This document shows, piece after piece, positions 60,390-64,000 of a DNA stretch of 64,000 bases (position 1 is the first letter of the stretch; each line of letters begins with the position of its first letter). A program made the translations under genes and the position numbers. The stretch lies in NCBI RefSeq assembly GCF_025996515.1, contig NZ_BLRH01000034.1:186001-250000 (forward strand), given 5' to 3'. This DNA is from Rhizohabitans arisaemae (GTDB taxonomy: Bacteria; Actinomycetota; Actinomycetes; Streptosporangiales; Streptosporangiaceae). The notes under the pieces are model-generated. The model had not been told where the DNA came from and searched no databases. It was given only the letters and a program-made list of their open reading frames with translations.

Positions 60390-60480
60390 GAATTGTGGAT
60401 CTTGGAGGCGTCCTCGCGGAAAACGGTGTCCCGGACGAAGTGGAGCCTGTTTTCGATCAGCCGGTGCACCCTCAAAATCG
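60390..60480 (-). pseudogene. ISAs1-type transposase fragment
   Basis: RVHRLIENRLHFVRDTVFRE, DASKIHN matches the H-x-IEN-x-LH-x-x-x-D-x-x-F-x-ED-x-S segment of ISAs1 (H-repeat) transposases. Only 30 residues remain. Confidence 0.65.
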
Positions 60481-60645
60481 TCGCGATGCGTTATGGCTAC
60501 GGCGAGCGGACATGTAGCGCTCCGTGACCATCGGTTCTCGTATCGACGGTACGACGGTCACGTGTCCGTTGTGCCGAGCCGCAATAGTCGGCACCTGACC
60601 ACGCCGGCTGGCACCGCCCTCGCTCAGCTATGCCAAGATTCGAGG

Positions 60646-61533
60646 GTGGAGACGGCCGACATCACGCGCGCGATCGCGGCTGCGACTTCGGTCGCCGCAT
60701 CGCTCGACCTGCCGGCCAACGACGCAGTCGTTCTCCACAACTCGAACAGGCTGGCGCTGCGGCTGACGCCGTGCGACGTCCTTGCCCGGGTCGCCCCTGT
60801 GGAGCATGAGGCGGCACGGTTTGAAGTCGAGCTCGCTCAACGGCTCGCCCAGGTCGGATGCCCGACGAACCTCCTGGAACCTCGGGTGGACCCACTCGTG
60901 TACACGCGCGATGGCTTCACGGTGACGCTGTGGACCTACTACGAACCCGTGACACCTCACACCCCACCGGTCGACTACGCCAAGGCGCTGGAGCGGCTGC
61001 ACGCCGGCATGTGCAAGGTCGACGTGCCGAGCCCGCGGTTCACGGATCGCATCGCGGAGGCGGAAGACGTCGTTGCCAACCCGAATCTCTCGCCGGAGCT
61101 CGCCGACGCGGACCGCGCGTTCCTCAGCGGCAGACTGGGAAGCCTGCGACGGGCGATCGAGGACCGCGGCGCCGTGGAGCAGCTGCTCCACGGCGAGCCG
61201 CATCCGGGCAATGTGCTCGGCACGAAGGACGGCCCGTTGTTCATCGACCTTGAGACGTGCTGCCGTGGACCCGTCGAGTTCGATCTCGCCCATGTCGCCG
61301 AGGCGGTCTGCGAGCACTATCCGAACGTTGACCAAGGACTGCTGGACGAGTGCCGGCAGCTCGTCCTCGCGATGGTCGCAGCCTGGCGTTGGGAACTCGG
61401 CGACCGGTTTCCGAACGGGAGGCGATTCGGAGAGGAACTCCTGCGCTCGCTGCGCGAGGGTCCTCCTTGGCCGACACTCGACACGGTCACCAGGCGACTG
61501 GATGGTCTGGAGAAATCGCCGAAGGTCACTTGA
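60646..61533 (+). CDS. APH-family phosphotransferase
   Basis: 295 residues. The kinase catalytic loop is LLHGEPHPGNVLG (H182, with N189), and the metal-binding aspartate is D201 in LFIDLETCCRGPVEFDLAHV. The N-lobe strand is LALRLTPCDVLARVAP. APH-type enzymes phosphorylate aminoglycosides, choline or other alcohols; the substrate here is not predictable. GTG 60646 is chosen because the conserved N-lobe begins shortly after it. AAGATT lies eight bases upstream, suggesting a leaderless mRNA. Longer in-frame starts (60385, 60493) pass through the ISAs1 scrap. Confidence 0.85.
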   Translation: METADITRAIAAATSVAASLDLPANDAVVLHNSNRLALRLTPCDVLARVAPVEHEAARFEVELAQRLAQVGCPTNLLEPRVDPLVYTRDGFTVTLWTYYEPVTPHTPPVDYAKALERLHAGMCKVDVPSPRFTDRIAEAEDVVANPNLSPELADADRAFLSGRLGSLRRAIEDRGAVEQLLHGEPHPGNVLGTKDGPLFIDLETCCRGPVEFDLAHVAEAVCEHYPNVDQGLLDECRQLVLAMVAAWRWELGDRFPNGRRFGEELLRSLREGPPWPTLDTVTRRLDGLEKSPKVT

Positions 61534-61878
61534 AGGCGGCAAGAAACGAAGTGACGAGACAGTCGCCGTTGCAAACCCCATGCGCGCCGGCCTCGCCATC
61601 ACGCTGAACCATGGCGCCGGTGTCAGCAAACGTGGGAATTCGTCACAGATGCCAAGAATCTTGGCCAGGCGGTGCCAACTAGCGTGGGTCCAGCGCATTG
61701 AACGTCGCCAAGAGGGTGTCTCTGATCCCTCTGGCTTTGATCCTTTCGTGCATGGGCCGGAGCTGGGATACCAAGAGCCGGGACAGCCTGGCTTCCAGCG
61801 TCGGCCCGCCCCGCGGGGGCGGTCGAACCTCCCCTGCGACCATCCGGCCGGCCGGTCGTCGGACAATGTGTCGGCTAT
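61534..61878. other. Gap with a short coding remnant
   Basis: On the minus strand, about 61800 down to a TAG at 61679 reads LEARLSRLLVSQLRPMHERI, then KARGIRDTLLATFNALDPR. This is coherent and may be the C-terminus of a lost protein, family unknown. The rest shows no gene. Confidence 0.3.
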
Positions 61879-61879
61879 G

Positions 61880-62242
61880 TCAATCGGTCGTGCTGGCGTG
61901 CACGGCGATGATTCGCCAGCCGTGCGTCTCGCCGTACAGCCAAGTACGGGTGTAGCGCATCCTGGCCGCGAACGGCGCACCGGAGACGGTCCCTTCGACG
62001 GTGCCGAGAAACCACGTCACCCCGGTGCGCCCATCGGCGAGCACGGTCAACTCCTCCTCGGCCACCCTCGTCACCACCTGCGCCCGAGTGCGGTGCAGCT
62101 CCAGGTCGTCCGCCTTGGTCGCAACGTTCGCACCGAAGGTAAAGATCAGCCGATCGTCCAGCAGCCGATCCAGCGCCTCGACATCTCCGGCGAGCTGCGC
62201 GGCCTGGAGCCGGCGCTCGGCGTCCCGCAAGTTCTCCATCAT
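61880..62242 (-). CDS. NTF2-like (DUF4440/SnoaL-type) protein
   Basis: 120 residues: MENLRDAERRLQAAQLAGDV, EALDRLLDDRLIFTFGANVA, TWFLGTVEGTVSGAPFAARM, YTRTWLYGETHGWRIIAVHA. This cone-shaped fold is used by small hydrolases, isomerases and binding proteins; no specific activity can be inferred. GGGAGGG lies about nine bases before the ATG pair at 62242. Confidence 0.87.
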   Translation of the reverse strand: MMENLRDAERRLQAAQLAGDVEALDRLLDDRLIFTFGANVATKADDLELHRTRAQVVTRVAEEELTVLADGRTGVTWFLGTVEGTVSGAPFAARMRYTRTWLYGETHGWRIIAVHASTTD

Positions 62243-62772
62243 GAGGTCCACCCTCCCAGCCGGCGCCGTATCCGCGCCAGGACGTTCACGCTCGGCTGAT
62301 CTTCGCAGTCCGATCGCCGGTGAGTGGGTGTCGGGTTTGGAAGGCTTCCCGACAGGCCGTTGAAGTGGTGCGCGGCGGCCCGGAAAATCAGACCGTCGCG
62401 AGTTCGCGTCTTCTGCGATTCGCGACGGTCGAGGATTGAGGACACCCTCTGAGAGGGTCAGCGGAGAGCGGCTTCGAGCGCGTCCGGCGGAGCAGTGTCG
62501 GTGATGACCAGTTTCGTCGCCCAGGTTGAGGATTCGCACCTCAACGATAGATCCTCAGAATCTCTGAAGTCTCGTCAGCTTCGGAAACTCCAGGAACCCC
62601 AAGCAGAAGGCGCAGGTCCAGGGACTCGTCAGGCCACAGGGACCTCAAGGAACCCAAGACTTATCTCTTAGTTGAACGGTTTTCTTGTGCGCAGGTGTCG
62701 ATCCGGGCGGAACCCGTTCGTAGTCAGGTGACCGGGCGGGAAGGATCCGCCCCTTGGGAGAGGAGCACCACC
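62243..62772. other. 530-bp gap, promoter region of the YCII/ECF42 pair
   Basis: No complete gene is seen. A minus-strand scrap ATKLVITDTAPPDALEAALR ends in TGA at 62458 and looks like a lost protein's C-terminus. The stretch 62550-62690 is less GC-rich and probably holds the promoter of the plus-strand pair. Confidence 0.35.
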
Positions 62773-63135
62773 GTGCCGCACTACATGCTGTCCGTGCACA
62801 GTGTCGAGGGCCAGGTACGCGAGCCGATGACCGAACAGGCCATGCGACGCTCTCACGAGCGGCTGGAGGCCGTCGAGCAGGAGATGAAGTCGTCCGGGAT
62901 GTGGGTGTTCTCCGGCCGCCTGCACGACGCCGACACCGCCACCGTCGTACGCGCCGGAGGCGGGCGGATCGTCACCACCGATGGCCCGTTCACCGAGTCC
63001 AAGGACCACCTCGCCGGCTTCTACATTGTCCGGGCCGACGATCTGGACGCCGTGCTCGCCCTGGCCGCCCAGGTCACCGCAGCCATCGACACGCCGATCG
63101 AAGTGCGTCCGTTCGCCGCCACGTCCGGGGGCTGA
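62773..63135 (+). CDS. YCII-related (DGPF) protein paired with ECF42
   Basis: 120 residues. PHYMLSVHSVEGQVREPMTE starts the YCII fold; the hallmark DGPF is in IVTTDGPFTESKDHLAGFYI. DGPF proteins are the characteristic neighbours and targets of ECF42 sigma factors and are thought to have a dehydratase/muconolactone-isomerase-like fold; activity is unproven. GTG 62773 follows GGGAGAGGAG. The sigma gene starts three bases after its stop. Confidence 0.92.
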   Translation: MPHYMLSVHSVEGQVREPMTEQAMRRSHERLEAVEQEMKSSGMWVFSGRLHDADTATVVRAGGGRIVTTDGPFTESKDHLAGFYIVRADDLDAVLALAAQVTAAIDTPIEVRPFAATSGG

Positions 63136-63138
63136 GCG

Positions 63139-64000
63139 TTGCACCCCGTCGGTCAGGACGCGATCGGCCGGATCTTCCGCGAGGAGTACGGCCGGTCGCT
63201 GGCCGCTCTGATCGGCGTGCTCGGCGACATCGACGTCGCCGAGGACGCGCTGCAGGAGGCGTACGCGCTGGCGCTGGACAAGTGGTCGGCCGAGGGTCTG
63301 CCGCCCAACCCGGGCGGCTGGATCACCACCACCGCCCGCAACCGCGCGATCGACCGCCTACGCCGCCAGACGCGTGAACGGCACCTGCTGAGCGAGGCGG
63401 CGCTCCTGACCCGCGACGACGACCCACCCCCGCGAGGAGGGGCCGTGCCCGACGACCGGCTCAGGCTGATCTTCACCTGCTGCCATCCCGCCCTGGCGGC
63501 CGAGACGCAGGTCGCGCTCACCTTGCGGCTGCTCGGGGGGCTGTCCACCGAGCAGGTGGCCCGCTGTTTCCTGGTGACCGAACCGGCCATGGCCCAACGC
63601 CTGGTCCGAGCCAAACGCAAGATCAAGGCTGCTCGCATCCCGTACCGGATCCCCGCCGATCACGAGCTGCCCGATCGGCTGCCACCGGTGCTGGCCGTGC
63701 TCTACCTCATCTACACCACCGGCCAGTCCGACCAGGGCCGGCGGGACCTGTGCGGTGAGGCGATCCGGCTGGCCCGCGTGCTGGCCACACTCATGCCCGA
63801 CGAAGGCGAGGTGGCCGGCCTGCTGGCCCTGCTGCTGCTCATCGAGTCCCGCCGGGCCGCCCGCACCCGGCCGGACGGCGGCCTGGTCCTGCTGAGCGAG
63901 CAGGATCGCGGCCGCTGGGACCGCGGCCTGATCGCGGAGGGCCACGCCATCGTGCGCCGCTGCCTGGCCCGCGACCGCCCCGGCCCCTACCAACTGCAAG
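63139..64000 (+). CDS. ECF42-family sigma factor (partial)
   Basis: The frame is open from TTG 63139 to the right edge (287 codons); the full family is about 400 residues. Region 2: IFREEYGRSLAALIGVLGDI, then DVAEDALQEAYALALDKW. Region 4: LIFTCCHPALAAETQVALTL, RLLGGLSTEQVARCFLVTEP, AMAQRLVRAKRKI. The long C-terminal domain (LPPVLAVLYLIYTTGQSDQG, RRDLCGEAIRLARVL) is the TPR-like part specific to ECF42. No anti-sigma factor is expected in this family. Linked to the DGPF gene in one operon. Confidence 0.93.
   Translation, partial: MHPVGQDAIGRIFREEYGRSLAALIGVLGDIDVAEDALQEAYALALDKWSAEGLPPNPGGWITTTARNRAIDRLRRQTRERHLLSEAALLTRDDDPPPRGGAVPDDRLRLIFTCCHPALAAETQVALTLRLLGGLSTEQVARCFLVTEPAMAQRLVRAKRKIKAARIPYRIPADHELPDRLPPVLAVLYLIYTTGQSDQGRRDLCGEAIRLARVLATLMPDEGEVAGLLALLLLIESRRAARTRPDGGLVLLSEQDRGRWDRGLIAEGHAIVRRCLARDRPGPYQLQ

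Noticed and set aside
1-64000. CRISPR array, tRNA or rRNA genes
   Set aside because: No regularly spaced repeat-spacer pattern, no cloverleaf-like sequence with a TTCGA/CCA pattern and no rRNA-like block were recognised by eye; a covariance search would settle tRNA and small RNA.

Overview
The window is about 70% GC, with codons strongly biased to G or C at the third position, many GTG and TTG starts, dense families of regulators with ABC transporters, an AfsR/SARP-type regulator, F420-type luciferase-like oxidoreductase, GPP34, WYL, ECF41 and ECF42 genes. This points to the chromosome of a filamentous actinobacterium. A Streptosporangiales member (Nonomuraea or Streptosporangium type) is my best guess, but that is inference. 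No rRNA, tRNA or CRISPR array was recognised. The region looks like accessory chromosome: small regulator-plus-target modules alternate with decayed genes.

Layout. 1-1.9 kb: MocR-type regulator (runs off the left edge) divergent from an EamA exporter, with overlapping start codons, then an NmrA-type remnant. 1.9-7.3 kb: NarL-type two-component system divergent from a small membrane protein and a MacB/FtsX-type ABC exporter. 7.4-9.2 kb: TetR regulator and an ABC ATPase/permease chimera made by an in-frame deletion, with a triple operator. 9.3-12.8 kb: secreted protein, Cys-rich mini-protein, and an AfsR/SARP-like regulator shortened at both ends. 12.9-18.9 kb: WYL regulator/RidA, a YtrA-type GntR operon, GPP34, and a NatAB-like ABC exporter. 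19.3-28.1 kb: divergent GH1 enzyme with TetR, headless TetR, LLM oxidoreductase, lipoprotein, TetR with serine hydrolase and quinone reductase, and a decayed membrane-protein/XRE operon. 28.2-39.8 kb: two more two-component/ABC modules, separated by MerR/methyltransferase and TetR/DUF4267 pairs. 40.9-45.1 kb: DHFR-like/TetR pair, Tn3 remnant, and a complete ECF41 module (sigma factor, AhpD-like, DoxX-like) with two matching promoters.

45.2-58.1 kb is a mobile-element graveyard. It holds a head-truncated Tn3-family transposase, a GNAT gene split by a 1.7 kb insertion carrying a sulfotransferase, a serine resolvase with res-like repeats, an alpha/beta hydrolase, and Tn3/NADAR scraps. Embedded in it is a large intact gene for a secreted protein joining a propeller-like domain, nine fibronectin type III repeats and a phospholipase A2 domain. 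58.3-64 kb: lower-GC epoxide-hydrolase-like gene with a WYL regulator, APH-type kinase, NTF2-like protein, and a YCII/ECF42 pair running off the right edge.

Recurring themes are envelope stress or export (three two-component systems each beside an ABC transporter) and one-component regulators facing a detoxifying enzyme across a short palindrome. Gene decay is also common: about a dozen genes are broken, fused or headless. The most unusual items are the propeller/FN3/PLA2 protein, the ECF41 promoter pair, the GNAT split, the ABC chimera and the GH1 enzyme with replaced sugar-binding residues.
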